A stretch of 64,000 bases of DNA from Mycolicibacterium sp. J2 (GTDB lineage Bacteria > Actinomycetota > Actinomycetes > Mycobacteriales > Mycobacteriaceae): positions 124,001 to 188,000 of the forward strand of contig NZ_JAPFPY010000004.1 in NCBI RefSeq assembly GCF_026240945.1, given 5' to 3'. This document shows, piece by piece, positions 1 through 10,008 of this stretch. The translations under genes and the position numbers were made by a program. The notes under the pieces are model-generated. The model saw nothing but the letters and a program-made list of their open reading frames with translations. It made no database searches and had not been told where the DNA came from. The first letter of the stretch is position 1. Every line of letters begins with the position of its first letter.

Positions 1-67
1 GATGGCCGCCTCCGGGCTGTCCGCCGACGAGCTGGCCGAGCTGACGGCGGGGTGGCAGACACAGTGA
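1..67 (+). CDS. mbtE: C-terminal end of MbtE (partial)
   Basis: An open frame entering from the left edge reads 21 codons and stops at TGA 65-67. Only the C-terminal tail is present, so no domain can be checked. It is called MbtE, the mycobactin peptide synthetase, only because it runs directly into mbtF on the same strand, as in the M. tuberculosis order mbtE-mbtF. Its stop lies inside the 5' end of mbtF, which points to translational coupling. The product itself cannot be proved from this fragment. Confidence 0.55.
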   Translation, partial: MAASGLSADELAELTAGWQTQ

Positions 68-3000
68 CCGATGCCCCGGCCATCCTCGACGTGATGGCCC
101 TCAGCCCGCTGCAGCAGGGGCTGTACTCGCTGGCCGGCCTCAGCGACGGCGGCGCCGACCCGTACTTCATCGCGATGGCCGCCGATGTCGAGGGCAGCCT
201 GGACGCCGCGCTGTTGCGGTCGTGCGCCGAAGCGATGCTGCAGCGCCACCCCAATATCCGGGTCGGCTTCTTCCAGGGCAAGCTCAGCCGGCCGGTCGCG
301 GTGGTGCCCGCCACGTTCGAATTGCCCTGGCAGCACATCGTCGTCGACACCGAGGCCGAGGCCGCCGCAGCGGAGGACGAGGCTCGGCGGCGCCCCTTCG
401 ATCTGACCCGCGGCCCGGCGATCCGCTTCCTGTTGGCCGAGATGCCGCACTCGCGGTGGCGCCTCGTGGTGGTCGCGCATCACATCGTCATCGACGGATG
501 GTCGCTACCGGTGTTCGTCGGCGAACTGCTCGGGCTGTACCGGGCCGGCGGGAATCTGACGGCCCTGCCGCCGCAACCCCGACCGTATCGCGACTACATC
601 GGGTGGCTGGCGAGCCGGGACCCGGAAATCAGCCGACAGCGCTGGCGCGTCCACCTGGCCGGCCTGGACGGTCCGACCATGCTGGCACCCGCGCTCGGCG
701 GTCGGCAGGTGGGCCCCGGCCTGCCGCGGCGCACCGAGGTGACCCTCGACGAAACCGCCACCTCCGAGCTGCTCGCCACCGCCCGCGCCCGCGGTGTCAC
801 CGTCAGCACGCTGTTCCAGATGGCCTGGGCCGCAATTCTGTCCGTATGCACCGACCGCTCCGACGTGGTGTTCGGGGTGACGGTGTCGGGCCGGCCCGAT
901 GAGCTGGCCGGGGTCGAGTCCATGGTCGGCCTCTTCATCAACACCGTGCCGCTGCGGGTGCGCCTCGACCCGGCGGCCCGCGTCGGCGCGCAATGCCTTG
1001 CCCTGCAACGCGAAGCCGCCGAACTGCGCGACCACGGTTATCTCAGCCACACCGAGCTGCGGTCGGTCGGCGGGATCGGCGAGTTGTACGACACCCTGCT
1101 GGTATACGAGAACTTCCCGCCGGGCGGCCTCGTCGGCAGCGGGGACGTCGATCTCGGCGGTGCCGTGCTTCGGCCGTCCGCGCTGGAAAGCATGTCCCAT
1201 TTCCCCGTCACCGTCGCCGCGCACCCCACCCACGGCCGGCTCACCGTGCTGGTCGAAACCTTGGACGGCGCACTGGGGCTGGTGGACCCGCAGACCCTCG
1301 GGCGGCGGGTGCTGGCGGTGGTGCGCGGTCTGCTGGCGCACTGGGACCGCCCGCTGCGCGAGGTCGCCGTCACCCTCGACGACGAGGCGACGGCGCTGCC
1401 GGCGAAGAACACCCACGCCACCCACGGCTACGCGAGTGGATTCCACACCGCCTTCAGCAGGGCGGCCGCCGACCGGTTGGGTGCAGTCGCCCTGAGCTGG
1501 GAGGGCGGGGAACTCACCTACCGGCAACTCGACGAGGCCGCCGACCGGCTGGCCGCCGAACTGGTCTGCCGTGGGGTGTCCACCGAGACCCCGGTGCCGA
1601 TCCTGCTGCGCCGCGGGCCCGATTACGTCGTCGCCATGCTGGCCGTACTCAAGGCCGGCGGCATGATCGTCCCCCTGGATCCCGGCATGCCGGCCGCCCG
1701 CATCGACCAGATCATCGGACAGACCGGTGCCACGGTCATCGTCGACGACGCCGTCCTGGCCGCCGTCGCCGATGCGCCGATACCCGAGTTCACCCCAGGG
1801 CCGGTGCGGTCCGGCCAGGGCGCCTACATCGTGTTCACATCGGGTACCACCGGAAAACCGAAGGGTGTCATCGGAACTCATCAGGCCCTGCTGGCCTACG
1901 CGGCCGACCATGCGCGTCACGTGCTGCGGCCGGCCGGGCGGCGGCTGCGCATCGCGCACGCTTGGTCGTTCACCTTCGACGCCGCCTGGCAGCCGCTGGT
2001 GGCCCTGCTGGACGGGCACTGTGTGCACATCATCGGCGACGCCGTGCAACGCGACGCCGAGGCGCTGGTCGCCGAGATCGCCCGCTTCGGCCTCGACATG
2101 ATCGACACCACCCCGTCGATGTTCGGGCAGCTGCGGGCCGCGGGCTTGTTGAGCACCGTCCCCTTGGCGGTGCTGGCCCTGGGGGGTGAGGCCATCGACA
2201 CCGCTGCCTGGCAAGCCATCCAAGCCGAATGCGCCCGCACCGGGCTGCGCGCGTACAACTGTTACGGGCCCACCGAAACCACCGTGGAGGCCGTCATCGC
2301 CGCGATTGCCGATCATCGGCAGCCGTGCATCGGTCAGCCCACCGAGCCCACCACCGCGCGGGTGCTGGACGGCTGGCTGCGGCCGGTGCCCGACGGCGTG
2401 GCCGGCGAGCTGTACCTGACCGGTGGTCAGCTGACCCGCGGCTACCTGGGCCGGATGGGGGAGACCGCCGGCCGGTTCGTCGCCGACCCGTTCATCCCCG
2501 GTGCCCGGATGTACCGCACCGGTGACGTGGTGCGCCGCGGGCCGGACGGCGCCTGGGAGTTCATCGGCCGCAGCGACGATCAGGTGAAGATCCGTGGCTT
2601 CCGCGTCGAACCCGGTGAGGTGGCCGCGGCCCTGCACCGCCACCCGGCCGTATCGCGGGCGCATGTGGCGGTGCGCCGGCACCGCAACGGTCCGCGGCTG
2701 ATCGCCTATGTGGTTTTTTTCCAGGCGAGCGAAGCGACGGGGGAAAAGTTCGGGGCGAGCGAAGCGACGGGGGAAAATATCGGGGCGAGCGAAGCGACGG
2801 GGAATAAGTTCGGGGCGAACCGAACCGCCGCGCTGCGCGGGCATCTGGCCAACACCTTGCCCAGATATCTCGTCCCGCACCACATCATCGCGGTCGACGA
2901 GATCCCGTTGACCGCGCACGGCAAGGTCGACGACGCCGCGCTGGCCGCGCTGGACGTTCGGCGCGACGGCGACGAGGTGACCGGCCCGGCCACGCCTACC

Positions 3001-4512
3001 GAGACGGTGCTCGCCGAGGTTCTCGGCGAACTGCTCGATATCGCGCGGGTGGACGTCAGCGCCGATTTCCTGGACCTCGGCCTGGACAGCATCGTGGCGC
3101 TGTCCGTGGTGCAGGCGGTGCGTCGCCGCGGAATTCCGATGCGGGCCCGGCTGATGCTCGAATGTGCCAGCATCCGTGAACTCGCGGAGGCCCTCGACGC
3201 CGATGCCGCCGAACTTGCCGAAGAACATGCCGCCCCGGAAGACACCGGTCCCATCCCGTTGCTTCCCGCCGGCTATTGGCTGCTGGCACACGGTGACTCA
3301 CGCCGGCTGGCGCAGACCGAAGCGATCCGGCTGCCTCGCGGCATGACCCGGGACCGGTTGGAGACGGTGCTGCGCGCCGTGATCGACGGTCACGAGGCGC
3401 TGCGCAGCAGGCTGGACCCCGCCACCATGACCCTCGTCCCGCACCCGGTCGGCGAAGTGCTCACCGAGGCAGCGGTCTCCGGTGACCTGGTGGCTGCCGT
3501 GGCCCGGTACGCCGAATTCGCACTGGCGGGTCTGGACCCGGAGGCGGGGGAGATGGTGCGTGCGGTGCTGCTGCACCACGACAGTGGGGCCGATGTGCTG
3601 CTGCTGACCGCCCACGTTCTGGCCATGGATCCGGCGTCCTGGCGGATCGTCCTCGGTGAGCTGGAAACCGCTTGGCATGCAGTGGCTTCCGGGTATCCGC
3701 CACCGAAGGTGCGGGAGCACACCTCGTTGCGGCGGTGGTCCGACATCCTGGCCGAGCGAGCCCTGAAGCTGGACACCTGTGACTTCTGGGAGGCCCAGCT
3801 CACCGGTGACGATCCGCAACTGGGCAGCCGGCGGGTCTGCCCGGTCACCGACCGGGTAGGCGATGTGGTGGTCAGCATGTCCTTCACCGATCCGGAGGTG
3901 ACGGCCCGTGCCACCGCCGGGGTGCTGCCCGACGTACTGGCGGCGGCGACCGCCCGCATGATCACCGCCTGGCGGCGGTCCCGCGGGCAGGCGACGCCCG
4001 CGCCGCTGCTGGCATTGGAGACCCACGGCCGCGCCGACGCTGTCGTGGCGGCCGGGCTGGCCCGCGACGCCCGCCGGATCGACACCGGTGACACCGTCGG
4101 CCTGTTGAGCGCGATCTACCCGGTGCGGGTCGTCGACGACACCGTGGCGCCGATCCTCGGCGACGGGATCGACTATGCGCTGCTGCGGTACCTGCGCGGC
4201 GACACCGCCGAACGGCTTGGTGCGCATCGCGATCCGCAGGTGTTGCTGAACTATCTGGGCCGTATCCACCATGCTGGCGGCGCGGCGGCCCTGGTGCCGG
4301 ACCGCGCGCTGCTGGCCGAGCTGTCGCCGACCCCGGAACCGGGCCTGGCCGTCTGCCACGAACTCACGCTGAACGTGGCACTCATCGAACGCAACGGGGT
4401 GCCGGTACTGGGCAGCCAGTGGCGCGCCCTGCCCGACATCCTGTCCGCCGCCGATGTCGCCACCTTGCAGGCGATGTGGCAGGACGCCCTACGAGAGGTG
4501 ATCGCACCATGA
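52..4512 (+). CDS. mbtF: Mycobactin non-ribosomal peptide synthetase MbtF (C-A-PCP-E-like)
   Basis: MbtF adds the terminal N6-hydroxylysine of the siderophore mycobactin. The 1486-residue protein has a condensation domain (HHIVIDG, residues 143-149), an adenylation domain ([10 protein letters not shown] near 595-605, [33 protein letters not shown]), a carrier domain (LGLDSI, phosphopantetheine Ser1013) and a C-terminal epimerase-like domain with NYLGRI but a degenerate HHxxxDG box (AHVLAMDP). Three 10-residue tandem repeats interrupt the C-terminal adenylation subdomain. GTG 52 gives the longest form. An in-frame GTG at 64 would make a GTGA overlap with the preceding stop and is a real alternative. 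The stop overlaps the mbtG start (ATGA). Family and pathway are certain; the role of the last domain is not. Confidence 0.92.
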   Translation: MADTVTDAPAILDVMALSPLQQGLYSLAGLSDGGADPYFIAMAADVEGSLDAALLRSCAEAMLQRHPNIRVGFFQGKLSRPVAVVPATFELPWQHIVVDTEAEAAAAEDEARRRPFDLTRGPAIRFLLAEMPHSRWRLVVVAHHIVIDGWSLPVFVGELLGLYRAGGNLTALPPQPRPYRDYIGWLASRDPEISRQRWRVHLAGLDGPTMLAPALGGRQVGPGLPRRTEVTLDETATSELLATARARGVTVSTLFQMAWAAILSVCTDRSDVVFGVTVSGRPDELAGVESMVGLFINTVPLRVRLDPAARVGAQCLALQREAAELRDHGYLSHTELRSVGGIGELYDTLLVYENFPPGGLVGSGDVDLGGAVLRPSALESMSHFPVTVAAHPTHGRLTVLVETLDGALGLVDPQTLGRRVLAVVRGLLAHWDRPLREVAVTLDDEATALPAKNTHATHGYASGFHTAFSRAAADRLGAVALSWEGGELTYRQLDEAADRLAAELVCRGVSTETPVPILLRRGPDYVVAMLAVLKAGGMIVPLDPGMPAARIDQIIGQTGATVIVDDAVLAAVADAPIPEFTPGPVRSGQGAYIVFTSGTTGKPKGVIGTHQALLAYAADHARHVLRPAGRRLRIAHAWSFTFDAAWQPLVALLDGHCVHIIGDAVQRDAEALVAEIARFGLDMIDTTPSMFGQLRAAGLLSTVPLAVLALGGEAIDTAAWQAIQAECARTGLRAYNCYGPTETTVEAVIAAIADHRQPCIGQPTEPTTARVLDGWLRPVPDGVAGELYLTGGQLTRGYLGRMGETAGRFVADPFIPGARMYRTGDVVRRGPDGAWEFIGRSDDQVKIRGFRVEPGEVAAALHRHPAVSRAHVAVRRHRNGPRLIAYVVFFQASEATGEKFGASEATGENIGASEATGNKFGANRTAALRGHLANTLPRYLVPHHIIAVDEIPLTAHGKVDDAALAALDVRRDGDEVTGPATPTETVLAEVLGELLDIARVDVSADFLDLGLDSIVALSVVQAVRRRGIPMRARLMLECASIRELAEALDADAAELAEEHAAPEDTGPIPLLPAGYWLLAHGDSRRLAQTEAIRLPRGMTRDRLETVLRAVIDGHEALRSRLDPATMTLVPHPVGEVLTEAAVSGDLVAAVARYAEFALAGLDPEAGEMVRAVLLHHDSGADVLLLTAHVLAMDPASWRIVLGELETAWHAVASGYPPPKVREHTSLRRWSDILAERALKLDTCDFWEAQLTGDDPQLGSRRVCPVTDRVGDVVVSMSFTDPEVTARATAGVLPDVLAAATARMITAWRRSRGQATPAPLLALETHGRADAVVAAGLARDARRIDTGDTVGLLSAIYPVRVVDDTVAPILGDGIDYALLRYLRGDTAERLGAHRDPQVLLNYLGRIHHAGGAAALVPDRALLAELSPTPEPGLAVCHELTLNVALIERNGVPVLGSQWRALPDILSAADVATLQAMWQDALREVIAP
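2724..2813 (+). repeat. Three 30-bp tandem repeats inside mbtF
   Basis: Three consecutive 30-bp units (2724-2753, 2754-2783, 2784-2813), each beginning GGCGAGCGAAGCGACGGGG, encode [20 protein letters not shown] and [10 protein letters not shown] in frame. A run of seven T (2714-2720) lies just upstream, unusual in this GC-rich gene. The insert falls after the A8 motif and before the A10-type motif (PLTAHGK) of the adenylation domain. The unit core resembles the short AGCGAAGCG-type repeats between genes elsewhere in this window, for example before rsmE. Confidence 0.95.
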
Positions 4513-5828
4513 CACAGACGCTGGCCATCATCGGTGCCGGAGCCAAAGCCGTTGCCGTCGCGGCCAAAGCGGCCGAACTGCGTGCCATGGGCGTGCAGGC
4601 CCCCGAGGTGATCGCGGTGGAACGCACCGCGATCGCGGCCAACTGGCAGGCCGCCGGCGGCTGGACCGACGGAGCGCACCGGCTGGGTACCGGCCCGGAG
4701 AAGGATGTCGGCTTCCCGTACCAGTCGGCGCTGGTGCCGCGACGCAACGCCGAGCTGGACGAGCGGATGATGCGGCACAGCTGGCAGTCCTACCTGGTGG
4801 GCACGGGGCAGTTCGCCGAATGGGTGGATCGCGGCAGGCCCGCGCCCACCCACCGGCGGTGGAGCCAGTACCTGCAGTGGGTGGCCGACCGCGTCGGAAT
4901 GTCGGTGACGCTCGGGGAAGTCACCGGGATCGGCTTGCAGCAAGGCGATGCCGGGTCGGGGTGGGAGCTGACCACCCGGGAGAAGACCGTGCGTGCCGAT
5001 GCGTTGATGATCACCGGACCAGGGCAGGCGGAGCGCTCCTTGCTGCCCGGTAACCCGCGGGTGCTGTCGATCGCGCAGTTCTGGCACCGGGCCGCCGGGC
5101 AGGAGTTGATCGCCGCCGATCGGGTGGCCGTCATCGGAGGTGGTGAGACGGCGGGCACCATGCTCGATGAGCTGTTCCGGCACCGGGTTTCGACCATCAC
5201 CGTGATCTCGCCGCAGGTGACGTTGTTCACCCGAGGTGAGGGTTTCTTCGAGAACACGCTGTATTCGGACCCGACCCATTGGGACGGGCTGACCCTGGCC
5301 GAGAAGCGGGATGCGATGAACCGCACCGACCGGGGGGTGTTCTCGGTGCGCGTGCAGGAGGCGTTGCTCGCCGACGACCGGATCCGGCACCTGCGCGGCC
5401 GGGTGGCACACGCGGTGGCCCGCGACGAACGGATCCGGCTCACCCTGGAGACCGAGCGGGGCAGTGAACGGTTCGAGACAGTGCACGGTTTCGATCTGGT
5501 GATCGACGGGTCCGGCGCCAACGCGATGTGGTTCCAGCCGCTGCTGCGCCAGGAGGCCCTCGACGTGCTCGAACTCGGGCTCGGAGGGCCGTTGACCGGC
5601 GACCGGATCCAGGAGGCGATCGGTCACGACCTGGCCGTCGAAGATGTCGACCCGAAGCTGTTCCTGCCCGGCCTGGCCGGCCTGACCCAGGGGCCCGGTT
5701 TCCCGAATCTCAGTTGCCTGGGCCGATTGTCCGACCGGGTGCTCGGCTCACCGGCGTTCGGCACCCCGACCCCCGCCACCTCCATTCCCGCGACGAGGAG
5801 CAGTCATGAGCACCAATCCGTTCGATGA
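4509..5828 (+). CDS. mbtG: L-lysine N6-monooxygenase MbtG
   Basis: MbtG is the flavin-dependent monooxygenase that makes the hydroxamate of mycobactin by N6-hydroxylation of lysine or of the lysyl group in the intermediate. The 439-residue product starts with an FAD-binding loop (IIGAGAKA, residues 7-14) and has a second nucleotide loop near 206-215 ([11 protein letters not shown]), as in ornithine/lysine N-monooxygenases; length is close to the M. tuberculosis protein. ATG 4509 was chosen because it forms an ATGA overlap with the mbtF stop; frames further upstream lie inside mbtF. Its 3' end overlaps mbtH by 23 bases, so mbtE-F-G-H are probably one transcript. Confidence 0.94.
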   Translation: MTQTLAIIGAGAKAVAVAAKAAELRAMGVQAPEVIAVERTAIAANWQAAGGWTDGAHRLGTGPEKDVGFPYQSALVPRRNAELDERMMRHSWQSYLVGTGQFAEWVDRGRPAPTHRRWSQYLQWVADRVGMSVTLGEVTGIGLQQGDAGSGWELTTREKTVRADALMITGPGQAERSLLPGNPRVLSIAQFWHRAAGQELIAADRVAVIGGGETAGTMLDELFRHRVSTITVISPQVTLFTRGEGFFENTLYSDPTHWDGLTLAEKRDAMNRTDRGVFSVRVQEALLADDRIRHLRGRVAHAVARDERIRLTLETERGSERFETVHGFDLVIDGSGANAMWFQPLLRQEALDVLELGLGGPLTGDRIQEAIGHDLAVEDVDPKLFLPGLAGLTQGPGFPNLSCLGRLSDRVLGSPAFGTPTPATSIPATRSSHEHQSVR

Positions 5829-6015
5829 CGAGAACGGCACCTTCTACGTGCTGATCAACGATGAGGAGCAGTACAGCCTGTGGCCGACGTTTGTCGACGT
5901 GCCGGCCGGCTGGCGGGTGGTGTTCGGTGCGAGCACCCGGTCCGACTGCGTGGCCTATGTCGAGGAGAGCTGGACCGACCTGAGGCCGAAAAGCCTGCGC
6001 GACGCGATGTCCTGA
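5806..6015 (+). CDS. mbtH: MbtH, adenylation-domain partner protein
   Basis: A 69-residue MbtH-family protein, the small partner that many NRPS adenylation domains need for folding and activity. The family signature is intact: [10 protein letters not shown] followed by VPAGW. The start ATG 5806 is preceded by GAGGAG, spaced correctly, within the end of mbtG. It is the last gene of the mycobactin operon here and ends 3 bases before the converging SIS-domain gene. The likely client is MbtF and the other Mbt synthetases. Confidence 0.96.
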   Translation: MSTNPFDDENGTFYVLINDEEQYSLWPTFVDVPAGWRVVFGASTRSDCVAYVEESWTDLRPKSLRDAMS

Positions 6016-6018
6016 GCT

Positions 6019-6993
6019 TCAGGCGGGGGCCTCGGCCTGCTGCCAGGCCCGTGCGGCGACGAGTTCGGGGACCAGCGTCTCGGTGAGCAGTCGGACATCG
6101 TCGTCCTCGTCGCCGGGATAGCGCAGGGTCGCGGCGGCGCAGGGCACCGCACCGCCCACCCCGACGATCTTGGTGTTGCGTGGGCCGGCCCACTGTGCCA
6201 TCTGGTCCTCCCATGGCGATCCCGCGAAGACCAACAATCGCAAATCGGTGTTCTTGGTGCGGTAGACGTCGACATGGCTCCACTCACCGGTCTCGCTGCC
6301 GGTGGCCGCCCGCCGCGGTCCCTCCCGGAACATCAGCGCGCCCTGCTGCGCCGACGAAAGCCTGTGTGCGGGTGCGCACAGATGGGTTTCGTCGGGCCCG
6401 AGCAACAGGGCCGAGACCTCGGGACGCCAATCGTCCTCCGTCGTCAACAGCCAGTCGCTCGCGGCGGCCGCCGCGCGGACGGTATCCACCAACGAGGCCG
6501 TCGGCATGCCCGTGAGGTGACACTCCAGCGCCAGGAACATGGCCAGCGTGTGTTGGAAGCTGCGGCAGGCCACCCCACCGGTCTCCGGTTCGGCCAGCAG
6601 GTCGACGGTGCGGCCGCACAGATCGGTGATCGGCGAACCGGGGGTGTTGGTCACCGCCACCAGCGTTGCGTCCGGGTCGATGCGGCCAAGCGCGTCAAGG
6701 GTTTCCACCGACCCGCCGGAGGCGGATGTCGCCACCACGACGGTGCCCGGACCCCACGCCGGCAACAGTTGGGTCGTGGCCAGATCGGACACCGCGCACA
6801 CCCCGCGGGCACGTAGCCGGGCGGCGGCGATGCCGGCGGCGTAGGCCGAGGAACCCATCCCGACAAACACCACCCGGTCGACGGTGCGCGGTATGACCTC
6901 GGCCCATGGATTGGCCGCGCTCAGCGCGTCCGCCAGCCCGGCCAGGACGTCCGGTTTGCGGGCCAGGTCGCGGGCGAACTCCAGGGGTTTCAC
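6019..6993 (-). CDS. SIS-domain sugar-phosphate isomerase/deaminase-like protein
   Basis: The 324-residue product is a double-SIS protein of the kind found in glucosamine-6-phosphate synthase and deaminase-type isomerases, without an amidotransferase domain. Typical segments are VVFVGMGSSAYAAG near residue 40 and VVATSASGGSVET near residue 90; SIS domains bind phosphosugars. The GTG start (6991-6993) overlaps the stop of the upstream kinase gene as GTGA, so the two genes are translationally coupled. With a kinase of the maltokinase/glucosamine-kinase family as partner, it probably handles an amino-sugar phosphate. Whether it is an isomerase, a deaminase or a regulator cannot be read from sequence. 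It converges on mbtH with a 3-base gap. Confidence 0.75.
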   Translation of the reverse strand: MKPLEFARDLARKPDVLAGLADALSAANPWAEVIPRTVDRVVFVGMGSSAYAAGIAAARLRARGVCAVSDLATTQLLPAWGPGTVVVATSASGGSVETLDALGRIDPDATLVAVTNTPGSPITDLCGRTVDLLAEPETGGVACRSFQHTLAMFLALECHLTGMPTASLVDTVRAAAAASDWLLTTEDDWRPEVSALLLGPDETHLCAPAHRLSSAQQGALMFREGPRRAATGSETGEWSHVDVYRTKNTDLRLLVFAGSPWEDQMAQWAGPRNTKIVGVGGAVPCAAATLRYPGDEDDDVRLLTETLVPELVAARAWQQAEAPA

Positions 6994-8237
6994 GGTTTCA
7001 CACCTTCCAGCAGGGCGGGCAGCGCGGCGTCGGGGACGTACATCCATCGCGGCAGATGCTTTCCGGCGTAGACGATTTCGCGTAATACTTGTTGGAGACG
7101 GAAAGCGGTCACCGCATCGGCCGTGAACAGCTGGGTATGACCGCTTGCGGCGAGTGCGCCGGTGTACGCATCGAGAAAAGCCGCCTGCGCTGCCGCGTCG
7201 ACGTGGTGTAGGGCGTCGGGGTCGACGTCGTGGTGGCGGGCCACGACGATCGCGACGTGGGACAGGGATTGCAGCATGCCCGCCGCGTCGAGGGCCGCCG
7301 GCACCGGCAGCACCCGCTGCCAGGGCGGCAGCACCGGGTTGCCGTCGAAATCGGTGATCACGAACCGGTCCGCGCTGCGCAGCACCTGCCCGACATGCAG
7401 ATCGCCGTGCGCGTCGAGGACGGGTACCCCGACCAGCTCGCCGAGCGTATCGAGCAGCCGGATCACGTCGCTGTCGCGGTCGGCCAACAGCTGTGCTGTG
7501 CCATTGCCTGCCAATGCTTTTGCCGCCCTGAGGGTGTCCATGGCGCCATCGCGCCAGCGACGGGCGTCCGGTGCGGTGGCGGTGGTGACGGTCGTGGCCT
7601 GCGCGACGTGCAGATCGGCCACGGCCGTTCCCACCGCGGTGCACGCCGCGACGACGGCCGACGGATCGCCGGCACGGGTGGCATCGGCGAACAGGTCGAC
7701 CGCCCAGGTCCAGCCGTCGACCGCGTCCGGCAGGTACCCGGTCACGGTGGCCACCAACGTCTCGGCGCCGTCGTCCGGTTGCCAGGTGACCAGACCCCAC
7801 GGCGTCGGCATCGCAGTGAAGCCGGCTGCGGTCAGGCTGGACAGCCGCCGCGGGGCGGGATGCGGACCAGGCTCCAGATGGGTGGCCCATTTGACGACGG
7901 CCACCTCACCCACGATGACCGATTCGTTGGTCTGGTCGACGGTGATCGCGTGTTCGCCCAGCGCCCCGCGCCGACCTGCCCACGAGGTCACGCAGAAGCG
8001 GCCGTGCCGGGTCCGTCCCGGGGTGGACGTGAGCAGCCGGATGAGGGACTCGGCGACCCCGTCACCGGCGATGGCGCGCCGCCAGCTGCTGTTGTCCGCC
8101 AGCACGGGCACCGCCGACGCGCCGGCGTCGCGGATGACCACAGCCAGCGCGTGCCCGTCCCCGAGGTCGAGCAGATCGGTGGGGGTGACGTGGGTGCTCA
8201 CGGTCTGACCGGCATCGCGCTCGGTGGTGTCACGCAC
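6990..8237 (-). CDS. Maltokinase-like (probable glucosamine) kinase
   Basis: A 415-residue phosphotransferase of the aminoglycoside-kinase fold, closest in pattern to maltokinase and to the actinobacterial glucosamine kinase family. The catalytic loop is DAHGDLHVGQVL near residue 275, followed by ITDFDGNP for metal binding about 20 residues on. The coupling to an SIS-domain gene (GTGA overlap) argues for an amino sugar rather than maltose, and the trehalose/maltose genes usually linked to maltokinase are absent. The first in-frame start is GTG 8237; a second GTG at 8201 is possible, and neither has a clear ribosome binding site. Substrate is inferred, family is solid. Confidence 0.75.
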   Translation of the reverse strand: MRDTTERDAGQTVSTHVTPTDLLDLGDGHALAVVIRDAGASAVPVLADNSSWRRAIAGDGVAESLIRLLTSTPGRTRHGRFCVTSWAGRRGALGEHAITVDQTNESVIVGEVAVVKWATHLEPGPHPAPRRLSSLTAAGFTAMPTPWGLVTWQPDDGAETLVATVTGYLPDAVDGWTWAVDLFADATRAGDPSAVVAACTAVGTAVADLHVAQATTVTTATAPDARRWRDGAMDTLRAAKALAGNGTAQLLADRDSDVIRLLDTLGELVGVPVLDAHGDLHVGQVLRSADRFVITDFDGNPVLPPWQRVLPVPAALDAAGMLQSLSHVAIVVARHHDVDPDALHHVDAAAQAAFLDAYTGALAASGHTQLFTADAVTAFRLQQVLREIVYAGKHLPRWMYVPDAALPALLEGVKP

Positions 8238-8612
8238 TGATCGGTGGGGCCGTGGTCGGACGCGGGCCAGGACATGACCGTCAACGGGGCCAATCTGTCG
8301 GTCCTTTCGCCGAAGCGCGGTGCGGCGAGCGCACGGGCCGCCTCCCGGGTGTTGACGTCCACTCTGGCAGACGCCGCGATACTTCGCTTCTTTTTCCTGA
8401 ATGTTAAATCAGTTTTACAGCTGACAGCGGCGATGAAGTGCACTTATCGACTATTGCTAAACCTGAATATCGATGCAACTATCTCTTCCTGTCGCCGTAC
8501 GACCCGCGCGGTGACCGAGCTCTTCGATGCGGAAGTCCACGATGAATACCCCGACCATCACCCGATTCGCCGCCCTACCGGGCAAGGCCGCCACGGCGAG
8601 CGGGGCACCTGC
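8238..8612. other. Intergenic region between divergent kinase and oxidase genes, with an AT-rich core
   Basis: This 375-base gap separates the kinase operon (leftward) from the amine-oxidation genes (rightward). Most of it is GC-rich, but about 8385-8485 is clearly AT-richer than its surroundings (TTCTTTTTCCTGAATG, TTAAATCAGTTTTACAG). No convincing gene was found; frames crossing it are short or only extend the oxidase upstream. It probably carries both promoters. A palindrome at 8436-8445 is listed separately. Confidence 0.6.
8436..8445. promoter_or_regulatory. Palindrome AAGTGCACTT, candidate operator
   Basis: A perfect 10-base palindrome AAGTGCACTT is flanked by CGAT on the left and ATCG-like bases on the right, giving an almost symmetric 19-base site. 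It lies in the AT-rich core between the divergent kinase and oxidase genes. No regulator gene adjoins it, so the binding protein is unknown. Confidence 0.35.
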
Positions 8613-9998
8613 ATGAAGCCGGAACTGGCCGATGCCGAGCCGCGGCCGGTGTGGTGGGACACCCTGCCGACAGGTCCCCGGTCGGACGGGCTGATCGGTG
8701 CCGTCGGCGCCGACCTGGTGATCGTCGGCGCCGGCTATACCGGCCTGTGGGCGGCGATCGAGGCGCTCACTGCCGATCCGGCGCGCGACGTTGTGGTGCT
8801 CGAGCAGCAGTGGGTCGGATCCGGTGCATCGGGGCGCAACGGGGGATTCGTCTCTGAGTCACTTACCCATGGCATCGCCCACGGCACGGCCCTCTGGCCG
8901 GATGAACTGGACGAGCTGCAACGGCTGGGACGCGAGAACGTCTCGCAGATCGCCGATTTCGTCGCTGCGCATGGGATCGATGCCGATCTGCGCATGGTGG
9001 GCAAGACCACGCTGGCGCGTACCGAGCACCAGGTGGCCGCGCTGCGAGAGGCGGCCGACGCGCACGCCCGCCGTGGTGAGAAGGTCGAGTTCTTGGACCG
9101 CAACGAGGTGCGCGCCGACATCGCGTCCCCGGTCTTCCTCGCCGGATTGCGTTCCCACTCTGGCGGTCTTGTCGATCCGATGGCGCTCGTGCAGGGACTT
9201 CGCCGGGCGGCCGAGACACTCGGCGCCCGCGTTTTCGAACAGACTGCAGCCACCGGCATCAGCCGCCGCGGTGCCACGCTGGTGGTGCAGACCGAGCGCG
9301 GCGAGGTCCGCACCGAAGGGCATGTCCTGCTTGCCTCGAACGCCTACCCGCCATTGCTGCGGCGGTTGCGGGCCTGGGTGCTTCCGGTATACGACTACGT
9401 ACTCGCGACGGAGCCGCTGACCACCGACCAACTCGCCTCGCTCGGGTGGGAGCAGAACCAGGGACTCACCGACGCCGGCAACCAGTTCCACTACTTCCGG
9501 CGCACCCGGGACGACCGGATCCTCTGGGGCGGCTATGACGCCGTGTATCACTTCGGCAACCGGGTGGCACCGGAGCTGGAACAACGTGATGCGTCACATC
9601 GCTTGCTGGCGCGCCATTTCCGGGAGACCTTCCCGCAGCTGGCCGATGTGCGTTTCACGCACCGCTGGGGCGGCGTCATCGACACCACCACTCGCTTCAC
9701 CCCGATCTTCGGGACGGGGTACGGCGGCCGGGTCGCGTATGCGGTCGGCTTCACCGGTCTCGGTGTGGCCTCCACCCGGTTCGGGGCGCGGGTGGCGCTC
9801 GACCTGCTTGCCAAGCGCGACACCGAACGCACGCGGCTCAAGGCGATCACCGGGATGGCTGTGCCGTTCCCGCCCGAACCGCTGCGCTGGCCGGCCGTCG
9901 GGATCACTCGCGCGGCTCTGGCCCGGGAAGATGAAACAGGCCGCAGGGGAACGCTTCTGCGCGTGCTCGACCGATTCGGCGTCGGCTTCAACAGTTAG
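8613..9998 (+). CDS. FAD-dependent amine oxidoreductase (PuuB/DAO family)
   Basis: A 461-residue D-amino-acid-oxidase-type flavoprotein. The N-terminus has a conserved tryptophan-rich lead (RPVWWDTL) and the Rossmann loop IVGAGYTG (Gly39, Gly41, Gly44); GSGASGRNGGF follows, as in gamma-glutamylputrescine oxidase and related amine oxidases. It would oxidise an amine to an aldehyde, releasing ammonia and peroxide. ATG 8613 fits the start of the family domain; the open frame continues upstream but that part has no family features. It is followed 10 bases later by an aldehyde dehydrogenase and then an APC permease, suggesting uptake and oxidation of a polyamine or similar amine. The exact substrate is not determined. 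Confidence 0.85.
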   Translation: MKPELADAEPRPVWWDTLPTGPRSDGLIGAVGADLVIVGAGYTGLWAAIEALTADPARDVVVLEQQWVGSGASGRNGGFVSESLTHGIAHGTALWPDELDELQRLGRENVSQIADFVAAHGIDADLRMVGKTTLARTEHQVAALREAADAHARRGEKVEFLDRNEVRADIASPVFLAGLRSHSGGLVDPMALVQGLRRAAETLGARVFEQTAATGISRRGATLVVQTERGEVRTEGHVLLASNAYPPLLRRLRAWVLPVYDYVLATEPLTTDQLASLGWEQNQGLTDAGNQFHYFRRTRDDRILWGGYDAVYHFGNRVAPELEQRDASHRLLARHFRETFPQLADVRFTHRWGGVIDTTTRFTPIFGTGYGGRVAYAVGFTGLGVASTRFGARVALDLLAKRDTERTRLKAITGMAVPFPPEPLRWPAVGITRAALAREDETGRRGTLLRVLDRFGVGFNS

Positions 9999-10008
9999 AG
10001 GAGTGCGC

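Noticed and set aside
505..3291. A long open frame on the minus strand opposite mbtF
   Set aside because: It mirrors the GC-rich codon pattern of mbtF, has no domain and no start context. It is a shadow of the NRPS.
1..6015. IdeR iron box for the mycobactin genes
   Set aside because: No TTAGG-type palindrome occurs here; the operon promoter presumably lies upstream, outside the window. The TTAGGT at 37621 is only a half-site in the HxlR promoter.
8198..8443. An 81-codon minus-strand frame upstream of the kinase gene
   Set aside because: It overlaps the kinase start in another frame, has no ribosome site and no family; probably chance.
8244..8612. N-terminal extension of the FAD oxidase to 8244
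   Set aside because: The extra residues have no family match and cross an AT-rich intergenic stretch; the domain begins at ATG 8613.
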